The notes beneath the pieces were generated by a model, which ran no database searches, had not been told where the DNA came from, and worked only from the letters and a program-made list of their open reading frames with translations. Of a stretch of DNA of 64,000 bases, positions 39,647-51,577 are shown piece by piece. Every line of letters starts with the position of its first letter. Positions within the stretch are counted from its first letter, which is position 1. Made by a program: the position numbers and the translations under genes. The stretch is from Mortierella alpina (lineage: Eukaryota > Mortierellomycota > Mortierellomycetes > Mortierellales > Mortierellaceae), in assembly GCA_029449245.1 (NCBI GenBank), contig JANATF010000005.1, positions 1,178,001 through 1,242,000 of the forward strand, given 5' to 3'.

Positions 39647-42600
39647 TCATTGCCACGCACTTGCGGGTAGCTGAGCACGGTGTTGCTCGACAAGAGCCAT
39701 ACTCTTGGCAGCATCCCATCCGCTGGCCAAAAGACACTGGAGAGCTGTTTCAACATTCAGTCCTGTGAGTCGCTGAAGCTCCTGCACCAGTGCTTGTTGC
39801 TCTGGGGACTAGAGACAATGGTATGCATCGTATTGATTAGAAAATAGGTCCAAAACACTTCTATCGTGATCAACTGTCAAGAGGAGCCGAACAGATGCAT
39901 GAAAAGTCAATCGTACCAGTGCATCCACGTGCGGTCTTGTTGCTGAAGTTTGAGATGATATCGCGAAGATCTGTGAAGCCCCGTTGGCGATCGGGACAGA
40001 TTTCAACGCTGTCGCGACACCGGCTGCGGCTGCTGCTAATGAAGGTGTAACGTTCACACTCAAGTCTGGCTTCCATCCAGCTGATCCATTGTATCCTCGC
40101 AGTGTGAGCTGGTCCGATATGATAAGGCATGGATATCCATTCACCGCAGCGCTATTGAGTTGACAGTCCACAATCGATCATTGAGTAATGCGACTCTTAA
40201 CAAAACCGCTTTTTCTTCAGCTCTTGTCCACCCGATCTCTTGCCTCGAACTTACACTGAACCTTGAGGTGCTGGTGCTATGATGAAGGTCCGATCGAAGG
40301 ACTTTCTAACTGATCCCTGTACGCCTCGACGTACTTCCTCAAACTCGCCGTGCACAGAGATATATATACAAACTGTGGGCAAAAGACCTCCTGTCTCCCA
40401 GGCATCCACACAGACTTTGGAGTTCTCACTCAAGTCGTGTCTGGTTTCTGGTAGCTGCATCAAACCTTGGTATACAATGTCCTTTGATCCCACATGCAAT
40501 CGCGTCGTCCTCGCGCCTAGATATCGGTACAGTATGGTTAGCTTGGGCAGTCGAAAAAGACGGTGGCTAAAGGGAAAGTGGCTCTACCATACCAAGATCG
40601 CTCAAACGTGACAAGTTTCGGGACTGAAGAAGGTACTCGGACCAATTTTCAGACGATATTCCTTGACTCCGCTGCAATGGCGATGGTTGCGTGATGGCCG
40701 AGTACGAAAATGTAGCATTCACGTCGTATATGTGCTCCAAGAGGGCGCGCTCCGAGTCGAATAAGGAAAAGTAGCTACGATTCGTAAAGTGCATCGTGTT
40801 AGAGCAAATCCAACGGGCCAAGCTTACCCCTCACTAACTTCATGAATGAGGTTTTGCCTATACCTAGTCAAAAACGCAATAACCGTAGCCTCCGTCTCCG
40901 GTTTGTCGAAAAAGTTTCCTCGAACTGGGAGCTTTAAAATAGTGCCAGGACTCACAATCTTGGTCGCGTCTAGGCCAAAGATTATCCTTGCGACTGGTGC
41001 AAGATCTAGCATCTGAATAGAAGGGAATAGCTTCGCTATCTCACTGTAGGATGACAGAGTGTTAGTTTCGAATGCATAGCGGTAATCGACCTTATCCATT
41101 CATCCATTCCTAGAGCTCCAATAAGTTCATAGTCCTACCTCCTGTACGAAATATCATCATTATTTTTGGCAACATCGCGCTCGCGAATGGGATTATCTAA
41201 TAACACCAGCTCCTTGAGATTCGGCAGACGGTTTCCACTTAGACCCTCCAAGTCCCTGTTGCTCGCAATTTCGTTGCACCGAAGTGACAGGTTCAAAAGA
41301 TATGGAAAATACTCAGGTAGAGTCTCGATGGGCTTGACTGATCTCAGACCGTTAGAAGCGAAGGAAATCGTGTGAATCTAGAATAATATGGTCATTGTCA
41401 GTAGAGTGTATGTAGAAACACTTGGTTTGGAGACGGCCCAGACCTTCGAGAGCATCCTCACCTCAGGAAACAGTTCTGCGGCCACTTTCATTATGACGGC
41501 CGCAACATCACTATGCCCCGCCTTCTGCCCTGGAGCAATGATGTTCGCTCCCCGCAAGACTTCGCTCTGTGCCATGTTTTGAAGATTCAAGAACCCGTCC
41601 TTGTGTTGCTCTTGAACGTATCGACGGATCGCATTGATTGTACCAGAAGACTGTGGAAGTCTGGCTATGGCAGCTGTTCGGTCGTGCTGGGAGTTACGAT
41701 CGCCCAATATGATCTTGTCCTGGCTTGTGGTGATGATAAGCTGGAGAGGAACATGGTATTGTGTTTCGAGTTAGAACTTGCTTGGTTTTTGGTTCAGAAA
41801 AGTGCTGGTGTTGCTCGATTTGTTACCTTCTTCACTCTCTGGTACCTGATCCCTGACAGCGCTCTTATGGCTTTTGCATGCTCAAAGTTGTCGACCATAA
41901 AGGAGACACCCTCATTCTTTGCGTCCACTCTTTCCTATATTGATAGAGGTTGTAAAAGAGAACCGGCGTCAATCATCGGTACGAAATAACTTTAAGCGAC
42001 GCAAGAAGTACGAGTTATTCAAGCTGTGAGCGTACGCTAGAAAAGTTGACATCACTGATACCAGCTCTATTGCAAAGAAACTGTTGAAGATATTCATCTC
42101 CAATAAGGGTCTGGCCATCGATGACTCCTTCGACTGATGCCTTGATCTAGTGAGATTATAATGGCCGATTGATTATATCCATGGTGAGCTAGGAGGGGCA
42201 TAAAGGTACCGCAATGGGACTGGAGCAAGTAGGTACATACAAAGATCACAACTGGGCCATCATAATACTGTCCCTGAGCAGCTGCCGAGTTTCTGCTACC
42301 GCGGCCGGCTCGACTATCGCGTGTATTATGAAGTAATATGAAAATGTGAGATCCAGGCACAGGGATGCCAAACACGCAGCAAACAGCAGTTTCAGAGATC
42401 TCGCTTGCAAACTTACAAGTTACCTCGCCCCTCATGCGTCCCGACATCTTCATTGTATTCCCCGCCTCGTCGGCCACCACGTCCTCTCGTATTCGGCCGC
42501 GTCATTCCAGCGATGCCCTGGAGCGGTCCAAAAGCGCGCTTGGCGATGCCGCCTCCGCCGCCGCCGCGAGGGTGGCTCGGTCCGCGATATGACCCACTAA

Positions 42601-42829
42601 ATCCGCCATCGGCTCCAGCATCATGATCTCCTCTCCCGCGTCCTCGCCCCCTGTCGCGACTACCTCTGCCTCGTCCTCCTCGGTCCCCATCGGCGCTGCG
42701 GTCGGGGTACGCAGAGTCAGAATAGGCATAGTCGTGGTTGTCGAGCGAGGTATGGTTACCTCGACCGCCGCGAGCACCGCGTCCACGGCCACCACGGGTG
42801 CCGCGTCCTGTTCCACTATACATTGTCAA
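39647..42829 (-). CDS. MEX67: mRNA export receptor Mex67/NXF1
   Basis: Eleven exons on the minus strand (42829-42417, 42313-42241, 42146-42036, 41934-41827, 41740-41462, 41377-41139, 41043-40828, 40774-40593, 40516-40255, 40151-39917, 39808-39647) join in phase to 759 residues. Domains in order: RGG/RG-rich N-terminus (1-140), RRM-like fold (about 165-260), leucine-rich repeats (about 290-430, LLNLSLRCNEIAS and LKELVLLDNPI), NTF2-like domain (about 478-640, YFSLFDSERALLEHIY), and a C-terminal TAP-C/UBA domain (707-755, TGLNVETALQCLLASGWD). This is the full Mex67/NXF1 architecture. It exports mRNPs through nuclear pores by binding FG repeats via NTF2L and TAP-C. The long RG-rich start probably binds RNA. 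Confidence 0.93.
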
Positions 42830-43274
42830 TGAGGAGGAATGCGCAGCTGGTGGGTGTAAATTTGGTTGTATGGTGAAGGAATGTAGTGAGCTGTAGTCGC
42901 GAGGTTCGAGGCTGCTGAGGAATGGAATGAACGACCGTTAAGAGTTAAGAGACTGAGAAAGGATATGAAGGGGTGAATGAGAAGCCGTGAGGAAGCCGGG
43001 AGGCTGGGATGCAGATAAGAGGTTGATGGGCGAGGAATGTGGTGCGACAGCGGAACAAAGAGAGAAACGGAGGAAGTGAGGAACAGAGGACAAAAGAGTG
43101 CGTCTGGACGCGGTGGACCGTTTCATGGGTGTCAGTCTGGTCACCTGGAACGTGCTTCTACGAGTCCACAGTCCAACCACAGGGGCGTGGCTTTTTTCCC
43201 CCATCCCAGCGACACTTTGTTCAGCCGCTCTTGTGTCTTTGTCCGGATATAAAACTAGTGTGCCACCATACCAA
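42830..43274. promoter_or_regulatory. Divergent promoter of MEX67 and CHL1
   Basis: The 445 bases between divergent start codons. TATAAAA at 43248-43254 reads towards the helicase gene but lies only about 21 bases before its ATG, so the helicase transcript would have almost no leader, or the box may be fortuitous. Confidence 0.5.
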
Positions 43275-46200
43275 ATGCTGCCATGGGCTACACTCGCCAT
43301 CACCGAGGGGGATTGCCATGACACCGCCAAGGCTCCGCTGCAGGACAGCAGCAGCCTGCCCACCCCTGTCTCGTTCCCTGCATTCCCTTACCCTACGCCA
43401 TACTCGATTCAGACCGACTTTATGCAGCAGCTCTTTGAATGCATCGACCGGCGCAAGGTCGGGATCTTCGAGTCGCCCACAGGCACAGGCAAGAGTTTGA
43501 GCATGATCTGTGGTGCTGTCGCCTGGCTGATGGACCACGAACGCGCAGAGCAGGACCGCGCAAAACGGGAACAAGAAGATGGGAAGGAAGAGGCTGGATC
43601 AAAGGCAGTGGCGGGTGCCTCAACACCCGTGGACAAGCAGTCATTGGATGACACGCCCGACTGGGTCCAGCAACATCGCGCCATCTCAGATGCAACGATA
43701 GCGTGGCAAGACAGAGAGCAGAGGCGGGCAGAACTGGACGCAAGAGTACAGAAGATCCGACAGCGTGAGAAGAGGATGCGGGAGAACATGGCCAAAAAGA
43801 TGAAGCGCCAGGCCGCAGGAGCGCACTCGATGCATGGAGCAGGAGGCTACCGATCTGCCTCGGGACAAGGAAAGAAGTTGGTATGGCACAGGCAGAAATA
43901 TCGTTGTCCTTCTTTTGCTCGGGTTTATTTGACTAACCATAGTTTGCTACGCGCGCAAATAGAAAGGACAAGGCTCCGACGATGACGATTTGGACGATGG
44001 AGAGTTTCTCGTGGACGAATACGACAGCGACAGCGACATCAACAGCAGAGGAAGATCCAAGGGCCGTATGAACAATGACTATGGCAACCTTTCCAAAGAA
44101 GTCTTGGAACTTTTGAGAAGGTGAGCAAAGCACGCTCCACACATCTCAACTTCATTAAGCAACACATTCACTGACATTATTTGTACATATGAATTTGCCC
44201 CGCATACTGCTGACATGAATAGCGTGGATGCAAAAGAGACGGCTCTTGGCGCAAAAGCAAATGGTTTTGGTGCTGAGGACGAGGACCAAGAACCAGACGT
44301 CCTCAAGGTACGGCTTCTCAATCTTTCCTGTGTCACAGCTGTCCATACAGAACATGACCGACGGGGAACTGCCAACTCACAGCGCGCCTAGATCTATTAC
44401 TGTTCAAGGACGCATTCTCAGCTTTCACAGTTTATTGACGAGTTGCGCAAAACGTCTTATGGCGAACATTTGCATGTCGTCTCCTTGGGATCTCGCAAGA
44501 ACCTATGCATCAACGACAGAGTCCGACAATCAGCCTCTTACAAAAGCACCCGCTCGGGCGACCCTGTCATCAACGTCAACAAGTTGAACGATACTTGTCT
44601 CGATGCCCAAAAATCTGGCACGCCCTCCAACAAGCGGTGCGAATTTCTTCATCTACCGTCGCCAGCATTCGGGAGAACGAAATCCAAAACAGGACTGGGT
44701 GCAGGTTCGGGATCCGACGACGACATCTCTTCCTCTGGAAACGCCACCTGGTGGAAGGATGAGGTATCCATGACTGGAGACGAAAAGATACTCGAGTTTC
44801 GCGATCATGCGTTGGCTCGGGTCCGAGATATTGAGGAGCTGGCGGAACTCGGATCCCAACTCGAGACTTGTCCTTATTATGGATCACGGCAGACAGTTCG
44901 ACACTGCCAGTTGGTCACCCTGCCATACAACCTACTCTTGCATGCCTCGACGCGAGAGTCTTTAAAACTGGCGATCAAGGACAACATTCTGCTAATGGAT
45001 GAGGCCCATAACTTGATCAACAGTCTACTTCAAATGCACTCGGTTACGCTGTCACTGCCACACATTGTCCTGGCCCGAGAACAGCTTCAAGTGTATCTGG
45101 CACGGTATGAGAAGCGATTGTCGAGCATCAACGAAGGCCATATTCGAGTGATCATCAGGATTTTGGACTGCCTTGAGGCGTTCGTCGAGAGGTGGAGGAC
45201 TGGAACCTCTTTACCCAGCTACAACACTAGTAACGTGCACTCAAAGCGACCCACTGATAGAGTCATGAAAGTCAACGAGTTTTTGCATGATGCCGGCATG
45301 GATCACATCAATCTTTTCAAGGCGCACACCTACCTGGAGACAAGCGGCGTGGCCAGGAAACTCCAGGGATTCCATGAAGCGCAGCAAAGGAAGGAGGCGA
45401 AACGACTCGCCAAAGAGGCTGAAAAGGCAGCTACCGGTGTTAGAATTCACCAAGGGCGTAAAGTGATTCCTAAATCAGCAGCAACAACAGCAGCCAGGCC
45501 GCAGCCGTCCACAACCACCATGCCAGTCCTTCTTAGTGTGGACGCCTTTTTAATGAGTCTACTCAATGCTGACAATGATGGCCGTGTGATCATAGCCATG
45601 GATGAGGAGGCCACGGATGCGACGGAGGAAGTGGACGAGGGTGAGGGAAAGGACCGGTCCGGACCGCAAGGATTTGCCACAGAAGACGGCTCAAGGCCAA
45701 AGCGAAGGAACCCTGTTCTAAAGTTCATGCTCTTGAACCCAGCCAATGTCTTCAAGCCTCTCATTGACGAGGCCAGGAGTGTTATTCTTGCAGGAGGAAC
45801 AATGGAACCCGTATCGGATTTACTGTCGCTTCTCTTCCCATACCTCAAATCCGATCATCAAGGTCTCATTCCTCCCACAGGATTAGGCTTCTCCAAGACA
45901 GCAGAGAGTGCAACATATCCCAGGATCCATCGGTTTTCTTGTGGGCACGTCATCCCCAAGGAGAACCTGATGACTCTGGTGATGGAAAAATCCCCCACTG
46001 GCACCTCGCTTGAACTCAACTTTGCTAACCGAAACCTGGACCAGGTCATGGACGGGATCGGTCAATCGCTTGCCAACTTGCTCAATATGATCCCGGACGG
46101 CGTGGTCGTGTTTTTCGTGTCCTACTCGTACATGGCTCAGGTTCTCGCTCGGTGGAGGCATAAGCCCTCCTCAACCGGCACGAGCATTCTGGAGAGGATT

Positions 46201-46800
46201 CAGGCACGCAAGAGGGTCTTTATCGAGCCCAGGGAGGCGTCCGATGCAGATCGGATGCTGAAGGAGTACCAGGATTGCATCTATGAGAAACCCGAGCATA
46301 CTCTCGCTAGCGCCTCTGCCGGTCCACGTGGCGCCGTTTTGTTCTCGGTCGTGGGCGGCAAGATGAGTGAAGGTATCAATTTCTCGGATCGATTGGGGCG
46401 AGGTGTTATTGTGGTTGGAATGCCGTTTCCGAACAAAGGATCACCCGAACTGCAAGAGCGTATGCGGTACATGGACCAAGTGCAGCACTCGGAAAGACAA
46501 CAACAGCAACTCCAAACGGGCTCGTCAGCACCAATGCGGATGACCGCTGGAAGTGAATATTACGAGAACCTCTGCATGAGGGCTGTGAACCAGTCTATTG
46601 GACGAGCAATCCGACATCAAAACGATTACGCCGTGGTGGTGTTGTTGGACCGGAGGTACGGAGCTCCTAGGATCCGTCAAAAGTTGCCTGGGTGGATTGG
46701 ATCGTCAATTGAGATCTGTGAGCAGTTTGGGCCTGCGATGAACAAGCTGGCCAACTTTTTTCGGGCCAAACGCGCGCTCGCCACTAAAAGCGGGCAATAG
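43275..46800 (+). CDS. CHL1: Fe-S cluster DNA helicase Chl1/DDX11
   Basis: Four exons (43275-43880, 43963-44120, 44223-44307, 44392-46800) give 1085 residues. Q motif YPTPYSIQTDFMQQL and Walker A ESPTGTGKS lie near 45-75. Motif Ia is YCSRTHSQLSQF (286-297). The four Fe-S cysteines are near 322 (NLCIN), 352 (DTCLD), 366 (KRCEF) and 443 (ETCPYYGSR). The DEAH box is LMDEAHNLI. C-terminal motifs include GGKMSEGINFSD and QSIGRAIRHQNDYA (motif VI). A charged insert (about 90-230) separates motif I from Ia, as in Chl1. It acts in sister-chromatid cohesion and replication-fork repair. It shares its upstream region with MEX67. Confidence 0.94.
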
Positions 46801-46898
46801 CTAATGGCGGGAATTCAAATAAAAACCCAACCTGGATCGCGAAAAACATCGTTGGATATATTCTTTAATGCAGGGCAAGAACGTTGAAATCCGGATCT

Positions 46899-47480
46899 CT
46901 ACGCAACGTTCAGCTTCTTGAGGCGATCGCGTGCGATCAAGACCATGTCTCGCAGAGCAATCTTTTTTTCTTCATCTTGGGTCGAGTTCTGGATCCTGTC
47001 CTCCATCACAGGGATGATCACGTTCCTGGGCCGGCCGTTCACAAAGACCACAAACTTGAATCCATACTTGTCTTCGTACTCTTGATTCAGACGCTTCAAG
47101 GTCGCCTGTGTCACCTCATCGTCCTGAGACGGTGTGGCGGTGGCATCGACCTTCTTGGCTGCATCCTCTGGCGTGTAGCCTTGCTCGATCAGAGACAGGG
47201 CCGAGAGGTTAGCTTTTGCGGCGCCGATACGTGGGTGGGCATTGATAACGTCCAATTGCTCCTGCTCTGTGAGGAACTGATCCACGTTCGTGAGCAGGTG
47301 TGAGGTCTCGTCGATGAGGGCAGAGTAGGAGGCGTAGGGGCGTTTGGAGTACAGGTGCTTCACAATGGGCGGAGCGGGCTCGAACAACAGTGTGACCGCG
47401 GTGGCGACGTCCTGGAGAGTCGCCTGTGTGTTGATAAACTCGATGGAGGGGAGGGTGGTGGGTGCGTTTGAGTGGGCCAT
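46899..47480 (-). CDS. OHCU decarboxylase (urate catabolism)
   Basis: Single exon, 193 residues. OHCU (2-oxo-4-hydroxy-4-carboxy-5-ureidoimidazoline) decarboxylase turns the unstable product of urate oxidation and hydrolysis into S-allantoin. Family motifs are ALIDETSHLL, the catalytic-region HPRIGAAKA, LKRLNQEYEDKYGFKFVVFVNGR, and LRDMVLIARDRLKKL near the end. Length is normal for the family. The C-terminus NVA is not a peroxisomal signal, unlike that of the neighbouring uricase. The gene is oriented head-to-tail downstream of urate oxidase, so the two steps of one pathway are adjacent. Only about 100 bases separate its stop from the convergent helicase stop. Confidence 0.92.
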   Translation of the reverse strand: MAHSNAPTTLPSIEFINTQATLQDVATAVTLLFEPAPPIVKHLYSKRPYASYSALIDETSHLLTNVDQFLTEQEQLDVINAHPRIGAAKANLSALSLIEQGYTPEDAAKKVDATATPSQDDEVTQATLKRLNQEYEDKYGFKFVVFVNGRPRNVIIPVMEDRIQNSTQDEEKKIALRDMVLIARDRLKKLNVA

Positions 47481-48003
47481 TTTTTGGGGAAGGAGAGGCG
47501 TATTTTGTGGCTCTCAAGAAGAAGAGGAAGAAGAGGAAGAGGGAGAAGAGGGAGAATGATGGAGAGTGAAGGAGAGTGAAGAGGGATGGTGGAATGCTGG
47601 TGAAGGGATGGAAGGAGGAAGGTTTATTTGAGTGCCTGGGGCTATTCCGATATCGACAATCGAAAATAATAAAAAAAGGCGGGGAACTGGGGTCAATCAG
47701 CAGGAGGGCCCACTCCTTTCAGAGAATTCTTTACATTCTTGCTGACATGGACAGACAGGGGCAGAAAAGGGATGCATTCCTTTCTTGAGCATCAACATCG
47801 CTGTGCAGATGCCATTTACAATTTGATTTTGCTCTTTGCCTTTCATTAGCACACTCTGCTTGTTATCACTGCCAACCCACCAGCAAACATAAACGTTGTC
47901 AATGGCTCTTACACTCTGCAGTCTTTTTTGAATGATATTGTACATGTGTTTATTGTAGTTTCTTCTTTTTTTTCGTTAGTTGCAGACGACTTCCAACAGG
48001 ACT
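47481..48003. other. Intergenic region between OHCU decarboxylase and urate oxidase
   Basis: 523 bases. A GAAGAG-rich run at 47517-47555 (CT-rich on the coding strand) forms the OHCU leader. No gene supported. Confidence 0.5.
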
Positions 48004-48948
48004 CTAAAGACGAGCTCCAACAGAGCGAGCAACCGTGGCGGTGATGAGGCCAGAGGGGTCCGACAAGGGCTGGTAGACATCAGCATGCTCCTGCAAGTTC
48101 TTGGTGCCGCGGAAGTAGCTCAAGTCCACAGCAAAGAAGTGGCGGTTGGGAAGAGCATACGAGACACGCTCCAACCACTTCCAGTTCTGGATCGACAAAG
48201 CTGCCATCTTGTAAAGAGTCGCCTGGACCGAAGCAGACTCGTCCTCGGCAAAAGTCTTGCAGGTCACATCACGGACAGAGTCGTAGATCTGGTTGAAAGG
48301 GATCTGTCCCAAAGTCGCCTGCAAGTTCTCGGTCGCCACCGAAGGCACATTGAACTCCCAGTTGGCATCAACGCATGTCGACAGAACGCGGTCCTTGGCC
48401 TCGGGCAAAGTGGTGTACTCATCACGGACAAAGTCCTCAAAGGAGGAACCGGTGGTCTTGAGGACCAACAATCCAGCAATGGCCGACTTGAGCTCGATGC
48501 TGCGGCGGCCGTTCGATCCACGCTTGACAAAGATGTCGGTCTGGCGGGTCTCGTCTCCATCGCGCCAGAAAGAGTGGGTGTGGGGCTTTCCATCAATGAT
48601 CATGCGAGCCCAGCGGTGGCGAATGATGGTGACGTGAGCGCCCTCGACCCAGGCGTAGGTGTTCAAGAAGTGGTTGGCGAGCTCAGCGGCGAACAGCTCG
48701 AGGGTATCAACGACCTTGGAGCTCTTGGCAAGAACGTAGCAGGTGTTCTTGATCGAGTCGGTGGCAACAACAGCCTTGTTGGAGGCTTCGGTGTAGGAGG
48801 TGGTGAAGGAGGCACCGGAGAGGAGGCAGCGGATGGTCAAGTCGTCAACACGGTGGATCTTGGAATCACGGTGGACCTTGAGAAGACGGACACGATCCTT
48901 TCCATACTCCTGCTTGTCGAGGTAAACGTTAACGGAAGGGTTGGCCAT
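48004..48948 (-). CDS. Urate oxidase (uricase)
   Basis: Single exon, 314 residues from the ATG at 48948. The frame is open far upstream, but that part is CT-rich leader. The cofactor-free enzyme oxidises urate to 5-hydroxyisourate. Conserved features are EYGKDRVRLLKV near the N-terminus, VATDSIKNTCYVLAK (Lys/Thr catalytic region), WVEGAHVTIIRHRW, LLVLKTTGSSFEDFVRDEY, DRVLST (urate-binding Arg region), and LPNRHFFAVDLSYF. The C-terminus ARL fits the type 1 peroxisomal signal. A minus-strand TATAAAA lies at 49078-49072, about 125 bases before the ATG. The next gene downstream on the same strand is OHCU decarboxylase. HIU hydrolase is not in the window. Confidence 0.95.
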   Translation of the reverse strand: MANPSVNVYLDKQEYGKDRVRLLKVHRDSKIHRVDDLTIRCLLSGASFTTSYTEASNKAVVATDSIKNTCYVLAKSSKVVDTLELFAAELANHFLNTYAWVEGAHVTIIRHRWARMIIDGKPHTHSFWRDGDETRQTDIFVKRGSNGRRSIELKSAIAGLLVLKTTGSSFEDFVRDEYTTLPEAKDRVLSTCVDANWEFNVPSVATENLQATLGQIPFNQIYDSVRDVTCKTFAEDESASVQATLYKMAALSIQNWKWLERVSYALPNRHFFAVDLSYFRGTKNLQEHADVYQPLSDPSGLITATVARSVGARL

Positions 48949-49842
48949 GGTTGTTGAGTTGGGGTTGGTCTGTAGAGAGAAGAGAGAGAGAGAGGAGTGT
49001 GTGTCTGCCGGGAGTGAGGAGCTGGAGTCAGAGAAAGGAGAGGAAGAGACGCAATTGCAATTGCACACTCCTTTTATATCGCCTGTCTTTGGCAGCCTGT
49101 ACTCCTTGACCTGTTGGCCCTTGACCGTTTTAGAAAATACTGGGTCCACCTGAGCGGGACTGGACAAAGCCCGCCGGGACAATCGGAGGCCTTTCGGAGG
49201 GACCACTCGAGCGGAGAGGGGCGGCCGGAAGAAAATTTCTCGAGTGCACACAAAACTGGGTGCACGGCAGAATGTGGGGAGAACATCGCTCCAAAAATGG
49301 GCCACAGCATTATCCACCTGTTCCTGATCGCACATCACCGGGAGCCAGTAGAAGTTGAGCAAGACCTTTGCCCTTCCTCTGACCGACTCCACTCCACCCC
49401 ACCCTCCACGTCCTGTCTCTTCTCCACCCAGCACCCACCACCCTCGGACCATGAGCATCTCTCGGACCTACTTCCAAGTAGAGAATCTCGATATCCGAGA
49501 CCAGAGTCACACGTCGCAGAGGCACCATAAATGCGGGGAACTCTCGAATGAACCTTACAAAGGCGATCAAACCATGAATGGGCATCACTGCACACGCGAC
49601 GGGTAACCATTCCCCCGCATACATAGATCTTGCTACTTTCTAACGTTTCTGTTCTCAGGTCTGCAGACTGAGGACGTAGATACACGTCGATACATTCAGA
49701 GCTACAATTGTAGAGCACAAAGATCAGCAATGCGATTCATCCTTCAAATCCACTCAACATTGAGCGCATTCAGCAACGCGCTTTTAATAAGATAGAACGG
49801 TCTTGCTTCAAGCCCATCTTAAAAACTACCTCGAGCCATTCT
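48949..49842. promoter_or_regulatory. Promoter of urate oxidase and 3' flank of the first Kelch gene
   Basis: 894 bases. Contains TATAAAA on the minus strand (49072-49078) for urate oxidase and a small palindrome GCAATTGCAATTGC (49051-49064) just upstream. The rest shows no supported gene. Confidence 0.5.
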
Positions 49843-51121
49843 TTAGAGGACGCACAAGATCGATGTGACCGCCACCATTGCCGAGAAAGCAACCGGGATC
49901 GCTCGTGAGCCGCGATCAGCCGCCGACTGTGTTGTCACTGGTGAAAACTTTGTACCCCACTTGCCGGAGGGCATGTCCAGAACTATGGGACCACCATCAT
50001 TAACAACTGCATCATGGCCACCTCCCCACAGAATGAAGGAATCACCCGAGACTGCACATGTGGCAGTGTAGTATCCAAGAGGTATGCTGGAGGTCTTGGT
50101 CCATTCAGCAGTCGTGACATCAAAGACATGCACTTCGTCCGAACCATGTTCAGTCTGTCCACCTGCGAGGATGAGTTTTTTGCCACCGTAGGCTTTAAGA
50201 AATGAAAAGTAAAATGATAAACTTGAGTGGGTAAGGCGTAATGATGTAGAAAAATATGTACAATGTAGAACCTCTTCAATCTATATGGCACCATACCTGT
50301 AGCAAAACATGGGAGGTTGCGTGGAGAAGGGATATCTCCAGTGGCGTTCTATCAACAATAGCAAGTCGTGTCGGGATGAGGTTCACAAAAGCAGTATTAT
50401 CGGGGGCCATTGGCGAATTCGGCGCCGGCATTTGACTTACCACAGAACTCCATGCCTTGGAGGATATATCGTACTTGAACAGAGCATTATCACTGGCCGA
50501 CTCGAACAGGTAGAGGCTTTTTGTCGCGCTACTATAGACAGTGGAACCACCCATGGCCATCTGGGGAAGGCCAACATACTCTTGAACTGTGTAGGTGTTG
50601 GTTGCTGGGTTGAACTCTGTTACTCTAGCAGGTCTTACAATGGTTGACCTGAGGTGCTCAGCTGCGCTTACACCATAGACAAGTCCTGTATCAGTGTCCG
50701 TTGTGGCGCCAGCGTGAAAGCCATTGACCAAGGTGGCATTCTGACTCGACTCCCAGTCGTTGGTCTTGATGTTGTATCTGTGGACACTGAGCGCATCGAA
50801 AAAGAGAATAGTGCTGCTATCCTTGGTAGCTGCCATCGTTCCTGCAGTGATAACGTTTCCAGGAATGTTAGCCCGACGAGCGAGCCGAGTCCAGGCAGGG
50901 GTGTCCGATGTCCAAGAAACAGTGAGGTCCAAGGCATAAAACTGGTCCACACGCGAGGCAATATTATCTGGCCCTGGGAGCCAACCGTCACCAACAAACA
51001 ACTTTTGGCTTCCAATGAACGTGAACTCGGAATTAACAGCAGGCTGCGGTCGACTGGCCTGAGCCTGGACGTTCATCGCAAGTGTTGCGAGGGACAGCGT
51101 GCAAAGTAGATTAGCACGCAT
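49843..51121 (-). CDS. Secreted Kelch-type protein, probably GPI-anchored
   Basis: Three exons on the minus strand (51121-50441, 50348-50297, 50192-49843) give 360 residues. Signal peptide MRANLLCTLSLATLAMNVQAQ is followed by beta-propeller-like repeats: YDISSKAWSS, then GDIPSPRNLPCFATAYGGKKLILAGGQ (split over two introns; only key parts matter), VHVFDVTTAEWTK, and DSFILWGGG. The protein ends in a hydrophobic stretch (AIPVAFSAMVAVTSILCVL) with no basic cytoplasmic tail, as for GPI attachment. Kelch repeats form a beta-propeller. The first intron uses a strong GTAAGT donor. It is smaller than the two transmembrane Kelch proteins nearby and lacks their cytoplasmic tail. Confidence 0.78.
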
Positions 51122-51577
51122 GGATGTAAAGGATGGTGGTGATTGAATGGACGAGCCAGGTTGTCTCACCCCAAGAGTGCCTCGACATGGCTACCTCCGG
51201 GAGGGCGAGGGTAAAGGTCAGCACACCACAGAGCTCCGATACACACAAGGCGAGTTAAGGTTCTTTGAGCCTACGGAGCCCACGGAGCCCACACGGCGAC
51301 CACGCTACCGGTAGGGGTAAGCTGGTCACAACATGCGTATGCTAAGTGATGGGTGCTTTTAAGAACAAGAACCAAGGTGTAATGCAGGCGATGTTGAAGG
51401 TCCAGTGGGTCTCACGCGCAAGCCAGTGCGCGGAGATGATGATCACAGACGCCAGTCACACTGCGCAAGCCACCTGGTAGGTAAACAGCCGCTCTCCTAA
51501 TTGAGGCCAGCAGCGAAATCACCGCCATTTGACCTGCCGCATTCGCTTTCCGTCCGCCCACCCGAGCAACTAGTGCC
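51122..51577. promoter_or_regulatory. Divergent promoter region (Kelch gene / mitochondrial L27)
   Basis: 456 bases between divergent starts, with short repeats CCTACGGAGCCCACGGAGCC near 51270-51290. No gene supported. Confidence 0.45.

Noticed and set aside
42413-42829. RGG-rich frame considered as a separate fibrillarin-like protein
   Set aside because: It splices in phase into the Mex67 RRM, LRR, NTF2L and TAP-C exons.
50348-50385. A 38-nt intron (GTGAAC...GATAG) in the first Kelch gene
   Set aside because: A longer intron starting at the perfect GTAAGT donor at 50440 also keeps the frame and joins better Kelch sequence.
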